A DNA stretch of 64,000 nucleotides, from positions 1 to 64,000 of the forward strand of contig CAZRAL010000010.1 in the NCBI GenBank assembly GCA_964598005.1, given 5' to 3'. A model generated the notes under the pieces. That model saw only the letters and a list, made by a program, of their open reading frames with translations. It searched no databases and was not told where the DNA came from. Numbering within the stretch: the stretch's first letter is position 1; every line of letters starts with the position of its first letter. The DNA comes from CAZRAL01 sp964598005. Lineage in GTDB: Bacteria; Pseudomonadota; Gammaproteobacteria; Burkholderiales; Usitatibacteraceae. Position numbers and translations under genes: made by a program. Below are positions 46,201-55,455 of this stretch, in pieces.

Positions 46201-47970
46201 ATGCGCAAAACATCTGATCACACTCTTGTCCCGGCATCGCCTGCGGAGTGGGTTGCCAGGCTGGAAGAAGCGCTGTTTGTAAAACAGCAGGCCGTTACCG
46301 CTACCCCGGTAAAAAAACTGCTCGCTTCGGCTGCACAGCAACTGCAAACGGCCCCCGATGCTGCCGTGGCCGCATTCGTCAGCGCTGCCATTCCGTTGTG
46401 CAAAAAATTGCATGCACAAGGCCGCAATGGTGATGCACTGCCGCTGGCCCGGCTTTGCGATAGTTTAGCGGCGCGGGTGCATAGTGCGCACTACCCGCGC
46501 CTGCATTGGCAAGCCCTCACCGCAACCGGCATTCTGCTGGCGCATCAAGGCGATTACCGGGCTGCCATCGCCGAACATACCCGCGCGTTACAACTGGCCG
46601 AGGCTGCCGCCCATGCGGGCGATCAAGCACTCACCTGGAATAATGTGGGCAGCGTATTTAAATTTACCTCCGCACACAGTTTGGCCATCGATTGCTTTAT
46701 GCGTGCCTATCAGCAGTATTCATTGGGGCCGGTTTTTGCGCGCTACTGTGCCTTGATCAATATGGCGCATTGCCAGTTGCAATTAGGCCAATTGCGCCAG
46801 GGCCGGGCGGCCGCCATGCTGGCCTTGCGCTACGAAACCAAGGATTTTCGCCAGCAGGACCCTTATATCGCCGTCGTCTTGCGCAACAACCTGGTGCGCT
46901 TGCTGGTGGCTGCGGGTAAAAAAGAAACGGCACTGCCCATCGCCGAGGATGCCTATCGACTCGCTGCGGCTGCACCGTCATTGCTGATGAATAACCTGGT
47001 AAATGTACTGCGCGCCATGCTCGATGTTGCCTATGGGCGCGTCGACAGCGGCATCGCCCGGCTGGAGGCTGAATTGCAGCAGGTGCGCCACCTGCCCGAG
47101 CCGCGCAACGATACCCTCACCGCACTGATCGAGGCCGCGCAAGCTGCCGGGCGCACCCTGCAGGCCTTGATCTACTGGCGGGAGCTAAATGACCATACCA
47201 AACCCGATGCCCTTGCCGAACACAGCCCGGCAATCAATGGGATCCATGGGATCAGCGCGACTGGCGCGCCAGTTAAGTTGGAGCTGGAAGAATACCAGTT
47301 GCTGCAGTGGCTGGCCGAGGGCCACAGCAGCAAATCCATAGCGCGCCTGCGTGCAAATAGCGACCATAATATACGCAGCTATCTTTCCCGCGTGTACGCC
47401 AAAATCGGCGTGAGTAATGGCCGTGCAGCGGTGGCCTGGCTGCTGACCCAGCGGCCCGCTGCGGATCTGGCCGTGCCTGGCCTTCCGCAAGCGACATCCT
47501 CTTCCCGTAGCGCGGCGCACAAGACAGCTGAGCCCATCGGCGCGTCGTGCGACTGGTATTTGCGGTCCTTCCTTCAGGGTTCCTGCGATACTGCCATCCA
47601 TCACTGGCAGGCAACGTTCGCCCCCGAGCGGCCTGCCGAGGCGCGTTATGCGGTGGCATTGATGCTGCTGTTGCAATCGCGTACTGGCGAAGCCATGACG
47701 GAAGCCCGGCTGCTGAAAGACACCGCCTTGCGCGGTGTGCAATGGACTGAACAATGGCTGGCAAATCGCAGTCAAGACAATCTGCGCCGCCTGCAAGAAT
47801 TAGCGAAAGCACTACCGGCCGGGCACCCGGATAAATACGCCACCCTGCTGGTGATCTACCACGGCGCAATGCGCGCCAAGGCACAGGATAAAGACCTTGC
47901 AATCGATAGCCTGCGCGCATTACTCGAAGCAACGCCTGCCTTGTGGCAGGCGGCCATAGGCCATACATAA
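46201..47970 (+). CDS. TPR-rich LuxR-type transcriptional regulator
   Basis: A 589-residue protein. Residues from about 40 to 340 look like TPR helices (LHWQALTATGILLAHQGDYRAAIAEHTRALQLAEAA, ALTWNNVGSVFKFTSAHSLAI). A LuxR/GerE-type helix-turn-helix follows (ELEEYQLLQWLAEGHSSKSIARL, then VYAKIGVSNGRAAVAWL, about residues 360-415). A further helical C-terminal region has no HTH. The central HTH is unusual: LuxR domains are normally C-terminal. TPR domains can sense peptides. It converges on the two GG-leader peptide genes 131 nt downstream. ATG 46201 is chosen over TTG 46147. Regulation of or by the peptides is inference. Confidence 0.75.
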   Translation: MRKTSDHTLVPASPAEWVARLEEALFVKQQAVTATPVKKLLASAAQQLQTAPDAAVAAFVSAAIPLCKKLHAQGRNGDALPLARLCDSLAARVHSAHYPRLHWQALTATGILLAHQGDYRAAIAEHTRALQLAEAAAHAGDQALTWNNVGSVFKFTSAHSLAIDCFMRAYQQYSLGPVFARYCALINMAHCQLQLGQLRQGRAAAMLALRYETKDFRQQDPYIAVVLRNNLVRLLVAAGKKETALPIAEDAYRLAAAAPSLLMNNLVNVLRAMLDVAYGRVDSGIARLEAELQQVRHLPEPRNDTLTALIEAAQAAGRTLQALIYWRELNDHTKPDALAEHSPAINGIHGISATGAPVKLELEEYQLLQWLAEGHSSKSIARLRANSDHNIRSYLSRVYAKIGVSNGRAAVAWLLTQRPAADLAVPGLPQATSSSRSAAHKTAEPIGASCDWYLRSFLQGSCDTAIHHWQATFAPERPAEARYAVALMLLLQSRTGEAMTEARLLKDTALRGVQWTEQWLANRSQDNLRRLQELAKALPAGHPDKYATLLVIYHGAMRAKAQDKDLAIDSLRALLEATPALWQAAIGHT

Positions 47971-47991
47971 AAGCGATAAGCGTAAAACCGG

Positions 47992-48387
47992 TCATTCCGA
48001 CCGCGTAGGGTGCGGGAGGAATCTGCCTTGGCGTACCGCTTTAAACCTGCCAAACAACCCGCAGACTCCCCGTCGCTTGCCCTCTGAAACTGCCTAAGGC
48101 TTAGTCAGCAGGCCGCTGTACCACAGGCGGTGTAGTGACCAGACCCCAGGTATCTGCATTACCGCTGCCCGCAACCTGCGTGAGGTCACTGGCCGCCAGC
48201 GCCGTGAGCGTTGCAGCGCGCTCGCCTGCTGAAGCGGAAGTGGAAACAAAAGATAATGCAATGTGCATGGATTTCATGATTTCTCCTTTGGAGTTTGAGT
48301 AGAGTGAATAAAACATTCAGGGTGCGCGAATGCGCAGCCCGCGTTCATTCTGCAATAAAAGCGTGGGGAGGCGCGCCACAGGGCGGC
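47992..48387. repeat. peptide-unit tandem repeat, copy 2
   Basis: A 396-bp unit repeated at 48445-48840 with a period of 453 bp. Flanks, leader and upstream block are almost identical between the copies; changes cluster in the peptide core. The 57 bp between the copies are not repeated. The left edge is a TCATTCCGACC...GGAATCTGCC block related to the genome's palindromic repeats. Confidence 0.92.
48101..48277 (-). CDS. GG-leader small peptide, paralogue 2
   Basis: A 58-residue peptide starting MKSMHIALSFVSTSASAGER after AAAGGAGAAATC. Residues 27-38 (LAASDLTQVAGS) fit the double-glycine leader rule, with Gly-Ser at -2/-1, an accepted variant. The core, GNADTWGLVTTPPVVQRPAD, keeps WGL, TTPPVV and RPAD in common with paralogue 3. 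A longer start at 48316 exists, but the ribosome-binding site favours 48277. It is transcribed towards the TPR-LuxR gene. No C39 exporter or modification enzyme is adjacent. Confidence 0.78.
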   Translation of the reverse strand: MKSMHIALSFVSTSASAGERAATLTALAASDLTQVAGSGNADTWGLVTTPPVVQRPAD

Positions 48388-48444
48388 TATGGGGTGGTGG
48401 TGAAACAGGCGCGGTAACATAAAGCTGCAAAACATAAAAAAATG

Positions 48445-48840
48445 TCATTCCGACCGCGTAGGGTGCGGGAGGAATCTGCCTTGGCGTACCGCTTTAAACC
48501 TGCCAAACAACCCGCAGACTCCCCATCGCTTGCGCTGCGAAAATGCCTAAGGCTTAGTCAGCAGGCCGCAGTACCACAGGCGGCGTGGCAACCAGGCCCC
48601 AGCCATCTATAGAACCGCCGCCCGCAACCTGCGTGAGATCACGGGCCGCCAGCGCTGTGAGCGTTGCAGCGTGCTCGCCTGCTGAAGTGGAAGTGGAAAC
48701 AAAAGATAATGCAATGTGCATGGATTTCATGATTTCTCCTTTGGAGTTTGAGTAGAGTGAATAAAACATTCAGGGTGCGCGAATGCGCAGCCCGCGTTCA
48801 TTCTGCAATAAAAGCGTGGGGAGGCGCGCCACAGGGCGGC
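48445..48840. repeat. peptide-unit tandem repeat, copy 3
   Basis: The second half of the tandem pair (see 47992-48387). It ends with the shared GGGGAGGCGCGCCACAGGGC block, after which the sequence becomes unique. Confidence 0.92.
48554..48730 (-). CDS. GG-leader small peptide, paralogue 3
   Basis: A 58-residue peptide with the same ribosome-binding site and leader as paralogue 2. It differs at four leader positions but keeps Leu -12, Asp -8, Leu -7, Val -4 and Gly-Gly at -2/-1 (LAARDLTQVAGG). The core, GSIDGWGLVATPPVVLRPAD, differs from paralogue 2 at five of 20 positions and keeps WGL, TPPVV and RPAD. Conserved leader with a diversified core is the expected mark of a processed peptide family. 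Confidence 0.78.
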   Translation of the reverse strand: MKSMHIALSFVSTSTSAGEHAATLTALAARDLTQVAGGGSIDGWGLVATPPVVLRPAD

Positions 48841-49305
48841 CTCTGACAGCATGCACGGCATGCCGTGCGCCTGCGGAACGGTCTGCGTGTGCAAACACAG
48901 ACGCGCCCTGCTAGGGTCGCTACGCCGCGTTGCGTCCATGACGGAACCGGCAGCGCGTAAAAAAACAACTTCTGTAAAACTTGTCGCCGCTATTAAAATG
49001 CGGCCCATGCAAATGCAGAGCCACAGCGTAAAAACCGCGTCCGGGTAAAAATCTGCGTGCTGCGCATTCGCATCGAGAGAAAATCGGCCTGGAAGCCGCG
49101 CGGGTGCTAGGGTTTAGCGGAATTTGCTGCAAAAGCGTATTGGAATAAAGAGGGTATTTTTTGATCGCGCTGTTATGGTTTATCCAGCGTATTTGTAACG
49201 CTGGCCATCGTATTACTTACGATGATCACCTTCAGCGCTGAGATTGAACCGAAAAAATAGGATGAAATAATGCGTTGCCATCGTGCGAGGCTGTGGGTCA
49301 AAGGG
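48841..49305. other. intergenic stretch before ppk1 3' end, no gene seen
   Basis: No supported gene. Short frames on both strands (for example 48851-49048 plus) have no ribosome-binding site or family match. It contains GC-rich segments such as GCATGCACGGCATGCCGTGC (48849-48868), a palindrome-like run, and an AT-rich part near 49150-49270. Confidence 0.5.
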
Positions 49306-51420
49306 CTAAATTCCTTTTTCAGCCAGCGCCGCCAACAGTGCATCCTGAACTGAAATCTTTGTAGCGGCGTGGCGTGGCGGTTTTTTGCGTGTGTAGTAAC
49401 CTTCCATATCCATTTCCCATGCCTGTGTATTGTCCTTGAGGTAAGGCTTGAGCCCCTCCGCGATGACCCGTTTTTTCAGTTTAGGGTCAAGGACAGGAAA
49501 ACAAAGTTCAATGCGGCGGAAAAAGTTGCGCTCCATCCAGTCCGCGCTCGAGAGATAAACATTGTCCTCGCCCGCATTTTTAAAATAATAGATGCGCGAA
49601 TGCTCCAGAAAACGGCCCACCACTGATCGAACGCGAATGTTTTCCGAAAACCCCGCCACACCCGGGCGCAAGGTGCAGACACCACGCACGATCAAATCAA
49701 TCTTGACACCTGCTTTCGAGGCCCGGTAAAGCGCCTCGATCACCTGCGGTTCGAGCAATGCATTCATCTTGGCGATAAGCGCGGCTGGCTTGCCGCTTTT
49801 GGCAATGCGTGTTTCGTTTTCAATTGCCGCCATCACCCGCTCGTGCAAGGTGAATGGCGCCTGCCAGACATGTTTCATTTTGCTGGCCTTGCCGAGACCG
49901 GTCAGCTGGACGAATAAATCGTTCACATCCGCGCAAATTCCTTCGTGGCAGGTCATCAAGCCGAAGTCGGTGTACAGCCGGGCCGTACGCGGATAATAGT
50001 TGCCGGTGGCAACATGGGCATAACGTTTCAGGCCTCCCCCTTCTCGGCGCACCACAAGAGCCATTTTGGTGTGCGTTTTGTGGCCCACCACGCCGTACAC
50101 CACATGGGCGCCGACTTCCTCCAGTCGCGCCGCCCAGTTGAGGTTGGCTTCCTCGTCGAAACGCGCCATTAACTCGACAATGACGGTGACTTCCTTGCCG
50201 CGTTTGGCCGCATCGATCAATGCCTCCATGATGACGGAATCGGTACCTGTCCGGTAAACAGTCTGCTTGACTGCCACCACCTGCGGATCGTGCGCTGCCT
50301 GCTGGATAAAATTCACCACCGGCATGAATGACTGAAAAGGGTGATGCAGCAATACATCGCCTTTGCGCAGCGTGGCGAACAAATCGGCTGCCTTCGCCAG
50401 CGATTTCGGAATACCAGGGGAAAAAGGCGGGTATTTCAACTCCGGGCACGCGACCTGATCGGGCACGCTCATCAAACGCACCAGATTCACCGGGCCATTG
50501 ACGCGATAAAAATCGTCTTCCGTCAAGCCAAATTGGGTCAACAGAAATTCCGCCATCCCCGCCGAGCAGTTATCGGCCACCTCCAGCCGCACCGCATCCC
50601 CCAAGTGTCGCTGCGGCAATTCGCCCTGCAACGCAGTACGCAGATTCTTGACTTCCTCCTCGTCCACAAACAGATCGCTATTGCGGGTGACGCGGAATTG
50701 GTAACAGCCATGTACCTCCATCCCTGCAAACAATTCGCCGACGTGCCGGTGAAGAATCGAGGTGAGAAAAATAAAATTGTTTTTGCCGGACGCAATGCCC
50801 GCGGGTAATTTGATGATGCGCGGCAGCACTCGTGGCGCCTGCACAATGGCGCGTTGCGAATCGCGGCCGAAAGCATCGCGCCCGGCCAGCTCGACGGCAA
50901 AATTGAGACTTTTGTTGAATACGCGTGGAAAGGGGTGTGCTGGATCCAGCCCGATCGGCGTCAATACCGGCATCATTTCATCAAAGAAATAATCGCGCAC
51001 CCAGACTTCCAGCTGGGGATTCCAGTCGGCACGCCGCAAAAAACGTATGCCATGCTGTGACAGCGCGGGAAACAACGCGTCATTCAGCAAGGCATATTGG
51101 CGCGCCACAATGGCGTGCGCTTGCTGGGAGACCTGTTTAAAAGATTCCTTCGCGGTGTACCCATCCGGCCCCGGCGCCACTGCATTGAGCTTGATTTGCT
51201 CTTTCAGTCCGGCCACTCGGATCTCGAAAAATTCGTCCAGATTACTCGATACAATGGTGAGAAATTTCAGGCGTTCCAGCAAGGGTATCGACGCGTCTTC
51301 GGCCTGCGCCAGCACCCGCCGGTTAAAAGCCAGCCACTGCAATTCGCGATCGAGAAATAACGGAAAATCCACCGCCGATGACCTGCGCTTGGTAGGGTTG
51401 TGTTGTTTTTTGGGCGCCAT
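49306..51420 (-). CDS. ppk1: polyphosphate kinase 1
   Basis: A 704-residue PPK1. N-terminal segment FLDRELQWLAFNRRVLAQAED is typical. The catalytic region has YGVVGHKTHTKMALVVRREG with the phospho-accepting His, YARFDEEANLNWA-type and TGNYYPRTARLYTDFGLMT motifs, and the C-terminal FLEHSRIYYFKNAGEDNVYLSSADWM. It makes inorganic polyphosphate from ATP reversibly. It is divergent from ppx, which degrades the same polymer, with 116 nt between the starts. Confidence 0.97.
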   Translation of the reverse strand: MAPKKQHNPTKRRSSAVDFPLFLDRELQWLAFNRRVLAQAEDASIPLLERLKFLTIVSSNLDEFFEIRVAGLKEQIKLNAVAPGPDGYTAKESFKQVSQQAHAIVARQYALLNDALFPALSQHGIRFLRRADWNPQLEVWVRDYFFDEMMPVLTPIGLDPAHPFPRVFNKSLNFAVELAGRDAFGRDSQRAIVQAPRVLPRIIKLPAGIASGKNNFIFLTSILHRHVGELFAGMEVHGCYQFRVTRNSDLFVDEEEVKNLRTALQGELPQRHLGDAVRLEVADNCSAGMAEFLLTQFGLTEDDFYRVNGPVNLVRLMSVPDQVACPELKYPPFSPGIPKSLAKAADLFATLRKGDVLLHHPFQSFMPVVNFIQQAAHDPQVVAVKQTVYRTGTDSVIMEALIDAAKRGKEVTVIVELMARFDEEANLNWAARLEEVGAHVVYGVVGHKTHTKMALVVRREGGGLKRYAHVATGNYYPRTARLYTDFGLMTCHEGICADVNDLFVQLTGLGKASKMKHVWQAPFTLHERVMAAIENETRIAKSGKPAALIAKMNALLEPQVIEALYRASKAGVKIDLIVRGVCTLRPGVAGFSENIRVRSVVGRFLEHSRIYYFKNAGEDNVYLSSADWMERNFFRRIELCFPVLDPKLKKRVIAEGLKPYLKDNTQAWEMDMEGYYTRKKPPRHAATKISVQDALLAALAEKGI

Positions 51421-51536
51421 AACCTTGAAATACTACCGATTTATGACGCTGTTGCGTAATTGGCAAATATTTTAGGAGCAAATACTGGGATGCCCAAAAT
51501 TTATGACATACTCGCCGCGAATTTACGATAGCGAAC

Positions 51537-53048
51537 ATGCCAACATCCCTCTCCACTCTACTTGCTGCGGTCGATCTGGGCTCCAACAGCTTCCACTTGC
51601 AGCTTTCCCGGGTGGTCAACGATCAGCTTTATCCGGTGGATTCGCTGAAAGAGACCGTGCGCTTGGGGGCTGGCGTTACCGCAGAAAAAAAAATTGATGC
51701 AAAGACGGCACAGCGTGCGCTGAAAGTCCTGCGCCTGTTTGCCGAGCGCTTGCGCGGCATGCCAGCGGAAGCCGTGCGCGTGGTCGGTACCAACAGTTTC
51801 CGCGTTGCCAAAAATGCGCAGGATTTCATTACCGCCGCAGAAGCCGCGCTGGGTTATCCCATCGAAGTCATTGCCGGTCGCGAAGAAGCACGGCTTATTT
51901 ACCTAGGGGTGGCGCATGGCCTGCCACTAGCTCCGCTTAACCGGCTGGTGGTTGACATAGGCGGTGGCTCCACCGAATTCATCATCGGTCAGGGGCTGAA
52001 GCCAAAACAGGTTGAAAGCCTGTACATGGGCTGCGTCACCTATTCCGAAAACTACTTTCCCAATGGCAAGCTCGACAAAAAAGCCCTTCGTCAGGCTGAG
52101 CTGGCCGCACGACGTGAACTCGAAGCGATCGCCGCCACTTATATGAGGGAGGGCTGGAGCGAAGTTATCGGCTCCAGTGGCACGGCAAAAGTACTGGCCG
52201 CCATCCTGGCTGAAAACGGCCTGACTGCCCAAGGTGCGGATCGCATCACTGCAAAAGGACTAGCGTGGCTGCGTGAACAGGTTATTCGTGCCGGGGAAAT
52301 TAAAAAACTAGCGCTCGCAGGCGTGCGGGAAGATCGCATGCCTGTGCTGCCCGGGGGTCTTGCCATTATGGCGGCGGTATTCGACGAATTTGGCATCGAT
52401 TCCATGCAGGTGGTGGATACGGCTTTACGTCAAGGCGTACTGTACGATTTGCTAGGCCGCTCGCAGCACGAAGACATTCGCGATGCCACGGTAAAGGAAT
52501 TTGCGCGCCGTTATCACGTCGATGCCGCACAGGCTACCCGCGTGGAAACGCTGGCGCTGCGTTTCCTTGCTGAAGCATTCGATCGCTTTGACCCGAATAA
52601 CGACGAAGCCGACTATCGCCGCCTGTGTTTATTGCGCTGGGCCTGCCATTTGCATGAAATCGGTATCGGCGTGGCGCAAGGGGCGTTTCACAAACACTCC
52701 TCCTATATCATCGCCAATGCCGATTTACCCGGCTTTTCACGTCGCGAACAGGCGCGCCTCGCGGCTTTGGTGCTGGGTTGCCGTGGCAAGCTGGAAAAAC
52801 TCGGCACTGCGCTGGCTGACCGCGAAATGACCACGCTGGTTTTTTGCCTACGTCTCGCGGTATTGCTATCGCGTAGTCGTCGCGATATCGATGCACGCCT
52901 GTTGCATATCGACCGCACCCATCATGGATTTCGCCTTAATGTCGCAGCCGAGTGGTTGACCGAGCACAGCCTGACCGAGTACAGCCTGAAGGGCGAAGCA
53001 CGCGACTGGGAGGCGCAGGGCCTTGCCTTCGACGTTTGCGGCCAGTGA
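51537..53048 (+). CDS. ppx: exopolyphosphatase
   Basis: A 503-residue Ppx/GppA phosphatase of the ASKHA fold. The phosphate-binding loop AAVDLGSNSFHLQLSR (residues 10-25), the second loop VVDIGGGSTEFIIG (about 137-150) and a C-terminal HD-like region (LRWACHLHEIGIG, HKHSSYIIANADLPGFS) are visible. Both exopolyphosphatase and pppGpp phosphatase activity are known in the family; the divergent ppk1 favours the first. ATG 51537. Confidence 0.95.
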   Translation: MPTSLSTLLAAVDLGSNSFHLQLSRVVNDQLYPVDSLKETVRLGAGVTAEKKIDAKTAQRALKVLRLFAERLRGMPAEAVRVVGTNSFRVAKNAQDFITAAEAALGYPIEVIAGREEARLIYLGVAHGLPLAPLNRLVVDIGGGSTEFIIGQGLKPKQVESLYMGCVTYSENYFPNGKLDKKALRQAELAARRELEAIAATYMREGWSEVIGSSGTAKVLAAILAENGLTAQGADRITAKGLAWLREQVIRAGEIKKLALAGVREDRMPVLPGGLAIMAAVFDEFGIDSMQVVDTALRQGVLYDLLGRSQHEDIRDATVKEFARRYHVDAAQATRVETLALRFLAEAFDRFDPNNDEADYRRLCLLRWACHLHEIGIGVAQGAFHKHSSYIIANADLPGFSRREQARLAALVLGCRGKLEKLGTALADREMTTLVFCLRLAVLLSRSRRDIDARLLHIDRTHHGFRLNVAAEWLTEHSLTEYSLKGEARDWEAQGLAFDVCGQ

Positions 53049-53123
53049 GCAGTCTTAGACCTCAGTCGTAAGCCATGCTGGTGAAGGCTGGTATCACTAC
53101 GCACGAGAAAATTAGAAGTCATC

Positions 53124-53561
53124 TCAAAAATAATATCGAAGCAGAATAACAATACAAGCGAGTAAAGCAAAGGCATGGAAATTATGAGGGTGATATTCCC
53201 AGCGCGTAACCAAACGGCGGAAGTTCTGAAGCCAAGCGAACAGACGTTCAATCTTCCAGCGCTTGCGATAGCGCCGCAAAACTCTGCCATCCTGCGTTTT
53301 GGCGCGCACGCGATTGGCTTTGTGAGGAGCAATCAGATCGATGCCAAGCGTGTTGAGTTGAATATCCAATGGATCACTATCATAGGCCTTGTCGCCAATC
53401 AATTTCTCGGGCAATGCTTCAACAAACCTTTGCTCCAGCGTTGCTGCAACCAGTTTCACTTCAGCCGGGGAGGCCGATTCAGTATGCAGCCCCAAGGGCA
53501 ATCCGTTCGCATCGGCCAGCAGCATCAATTTTGTTCCTTTGCCTTTTTTGGTTTTGCCCAC
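53124..53561 (-). CDS. IS5-family transposase, C-terminal frame (orfB)
   Basis: A 145-residue frame holding the second Asp ([11 protein letters not shown]) and the Glu ([20 protein letters not shown]) of the DDE triad, ending [15 protein letters not shown]. On its own it lacks the first Asp (in orfA). It is probably read as a fusion by a -1 shift at AAAAAAG (53543-53549), where the orfA codons AAA-AAG slip to AAA-AAA. Confidence 0.88.
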   Translation of the reverse strand: MGKTKKGKGTKLMLLADANGLPLGLHTESASPAEVKLVAATLEQRFVEALPEKLIGDKAYDSDPLDIQLNTLGIDLIAPHKANRVRAKTQDGRVLRRYRKRWKIERLFAWLQNFRRLVTRWEYHPHNFHAFALLACIVILLRYYF

Positions 53562-53908
53562 TTTAGCGCCCCTTTTTTGGCCGCTGCGAAGCTGCCATCA
53601 ATAAAACATTCCCGCACATCAAGCTGCCCTCGCTTCTTGAGTTCGGCGGCCAACACCCGAACCACCTGGCTCAATACCCCGGTCTCGGACCATTTCTGGA
53701 AGCGTCGATGGCAGGTCTGGTACGCTGGATACCGCTCTGGCATTTCATGCCATGGCGATCCATTACGCAGTATCCACAGTACCCCATTCAGTACTGCTCT
53801 GGTATCTGCTACCGGACGCCCTCGGCCATCCGCTTTCGGTTGCAATTCCGGAAACAGTCCCTTGAGACGTTCCCACTCTTTGTCTTTGATGTCTTTGGTC
53901 TTATTCAT
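53525..53908 (-). CDS. IS5-family transposase, N-terminal frame (orfA)
   Basis: A 127-residue frame with a DUF4096-like N-terminal domain ([53 protein letters not shown]) and the first catalytic Asp in [14 protein letters not shown]. It overlaps orfB by 37 nt and shares the A6G slippery site, the usual arrangement in the IS427 group. Both frames appear intact, so the element may be active. Confidence 0.88.
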   Translation of the reverse strand: MNKTKDIKDKEWERLKGLFPELQPKADGRGRPVADTRAVLNGVLWILRNGSPWHEMPERYPAYQTCHRRFQKWSETGVLSQVVRVLAAELKKRGQLDVRECFIDGSFAAAKKGALKWAKPKKAKEQN

Positions 53909-54074
53909 GATCCAAAAACTAACACATCTCCTTGAAAGTTAATCAATTTATTTTGAGATGACTTCTAGTTATTTTGGCGCGATTGAAGCTTTTCTGGCGG
54001 CCAAAAGCCCAGATTGAGCAAATTGCGGATAGGTATAGTCTTTGCCAAGTGACTCTAGTCCACTGTTTCGTTTA

Positions 54075-55454
54075 TTAATAAGGCAAAACTGCTTCCGGCT
54101 TGGCCGTCAGCAATACGCGACGAAAATCCTCCTGAATACGCGAGAGTGCGGCTTGGGTTTCCGCTTCAAAACGCAGCACGATGACCGGCGTAGTATTGGA
54201 TGCGCGCGCCAGCCCAAAGCCATCCGCGTATTCGACCCGCAAACCGTCGATAGTAATAATTTCATTTGCACCCTCGAAGCGGGCAGTTTTTTGCAGCTGG
54301 GCAATCAGCTGGTGCGGTTCGCCCTCTGTTAGCTTAAGGTTGAGTTCCGGTGTGCTGATTGCATTAGGCAGCGCCTTGAGTGGTGCGCTGGCATCGGTGA
54401 AAGCCGAAACGATTTCGAGTAAACGTGCACCGGTATACAGGGCATCGTCAAATCCGTACCAACGTTCCTCGAAAAACACATGACCGCTCATTTCGCCCCC
54501 CAATGGCGCGCCCGATTCCTTCATTTTCAATTTAAGCAAAGAATGACCCGTTTTCCACAAAGTGGGTTTGCCCCCATGGTTGCGAATCCACGAGAACAAA
54601 TTACGCGATGATTTCACGTCGAAAATAATTTCGCCGCCGGGCACGCGTTTCAGCACATCCGCCGCGAACAGCATCAACTGCCGATCAGGGTAAATAATTT
54701 CGCCATCTTTAGTTACCACACCGAGGCGATCGCCATCGCCATCGAACGCCAGCCCGATCTCGGCATCGGTCTCCTTCAAGGTCTGAATGACATCGCTTAA
54801 ATTTTCCGGTTGCGAAGGATCAGGATGGTGATTGGGGAAATTGCCATCCACCTCGCAGAATAATTCCACCAATTCGCAGCCCAGGCGTCGGAACAATTCA
54901 GGCGCAATGGCGCCGGGCGAGCCGTTGCCGCAATCAATGACAACCTTCATGGGTCGAGCCAGTTTGATGTCGCCAGCAATACGCTCGATATAGGCGGCTT
55001 TGATGTCGCGGGCCTCATATTGCCCTGAGCCTATGGCAAATTCATTTTGTTCGATGCGCTGGCGGAGTCTCTGGATCGCTTCCAGCGCCAGCGTTTCGCC
55101 ACCGATCACCATTTTGATGCCGTTGTAATCAGGGGGGTTATGCGAGCCTGTGACCATTACGCCGCACTGCGTTGCGTAGTGATAGGCGCCGAAGTAAACC
55201 ATGGGTGTGGCGACCACGCCAATGTCGATCACATTAACGCCGGTCGACTGGATGCCGCGCGCCAGGGCTGCCGCCAGTTCCGGCCCAGAAAGTCGGCCAT
55301 CGCGCCCGATTACGATGGTGTGGCATTGTCGCTGCAGGGCTTCGCTGCCGAGGGCCTTGCCGATCAGTTCGACGGTGGCGGCGGTAAGCGATTGGCCGAC
55401 GATTCCACGAATGTCATAGGCTTTGAAAATTTCTGCTGCAATGTTATGGCTCAT
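54075..55454 (-). CDS. phosphomannomutase/phosphoglucomutase
   Basis: A 459-residue alpha-D-phosphohexomutase, AlgC-like. The phosphoserine loop is VMVTGSHNPPDYNGIKM (about residue 100), the metal loop FDGDGDRLGVV, the sugar-binding loop GEMSGHVFF and the C-terminal phosphate-binding RASNTTPVIVLRFEA. It interconverts mannose or glucose 6- and 1-phosphates for LPS and polysaccharide precursors. ATG 55454 (MSHNIAAEIFKAYDIRG) is the family start; the frame extends to 55541 without support. It is 1 nt from the hydrolase gene, so probably co-transcribed. Confidence 0.94.
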   Translation of the reverse strand: MSHNIAAEIFKAYDIRGIVGQSLTAATVELIGKALGSEALQRQCHTIVIGRDGRLSGPELAAALARGIQSTGVNVIDIGVVATPMVYFGAYHYATQCGVMVTGSHNPPDYNGIKMVIGGETLALEAIQRLRQRIEQNEFAIGSGQYEARDIKAAYIERIAGDIKLARPMKVVIDCGNGSPGAIAPELFRRLGCELVELFCEVDGNFPNHHPDPSQPENLSDVIQTLKETDAEIGLAFDGDGDRLGVVTKDGEIIYPDRQLMLFAADVLKRVPGGEIIFDVKSSRNLFSWIRNHGGKPTLWKTGHSLLKLKMKESGAPLGGEMSGHVFFEERWYGFDDALYTGARLLEIVSAFTDASAPLKALPNAISTPELNLKLTEGEPHQLIAQLQKTARFEGANEIITIDGLRVEYADGFGLARASNTTPVIVLRFEAETQAALSRIQEDFRRVLLTAKPEAVLPY

Positions 55455-55455
55455 G

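Larger units (their letters stand above)
53113..53967 (-). mobile_element. IS5-family insertion sequence (IS427/IS1031-like), about 855 bp
   Basis: 17-bp perfect terminal inverted repeats TAGAAGTCATCTCAAAA (53113-53129 and complement 53951-53967). It contains two overlapping transposase frames with a slippery site. The insertion lies between ppx and the phosphomannomutase gene, disrupting neither. Clear target duplication is not resolved beyond a shared TA. Confidence 0.9.

Noticed and set aside
47992..48840. Tandem units considered as an insertion sequence or CRISPR-like array.
   Set aside because: No transposase, no terminal inverted repeats, and only two units of 396 bp with a coding frame under apparent selection.
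48851..49048. 65-codon plus-strand frame beyond peptide copy 3.
   Set aside because: Cys/His/Arg-rich with no start signal, in a region without similarity between the copies.
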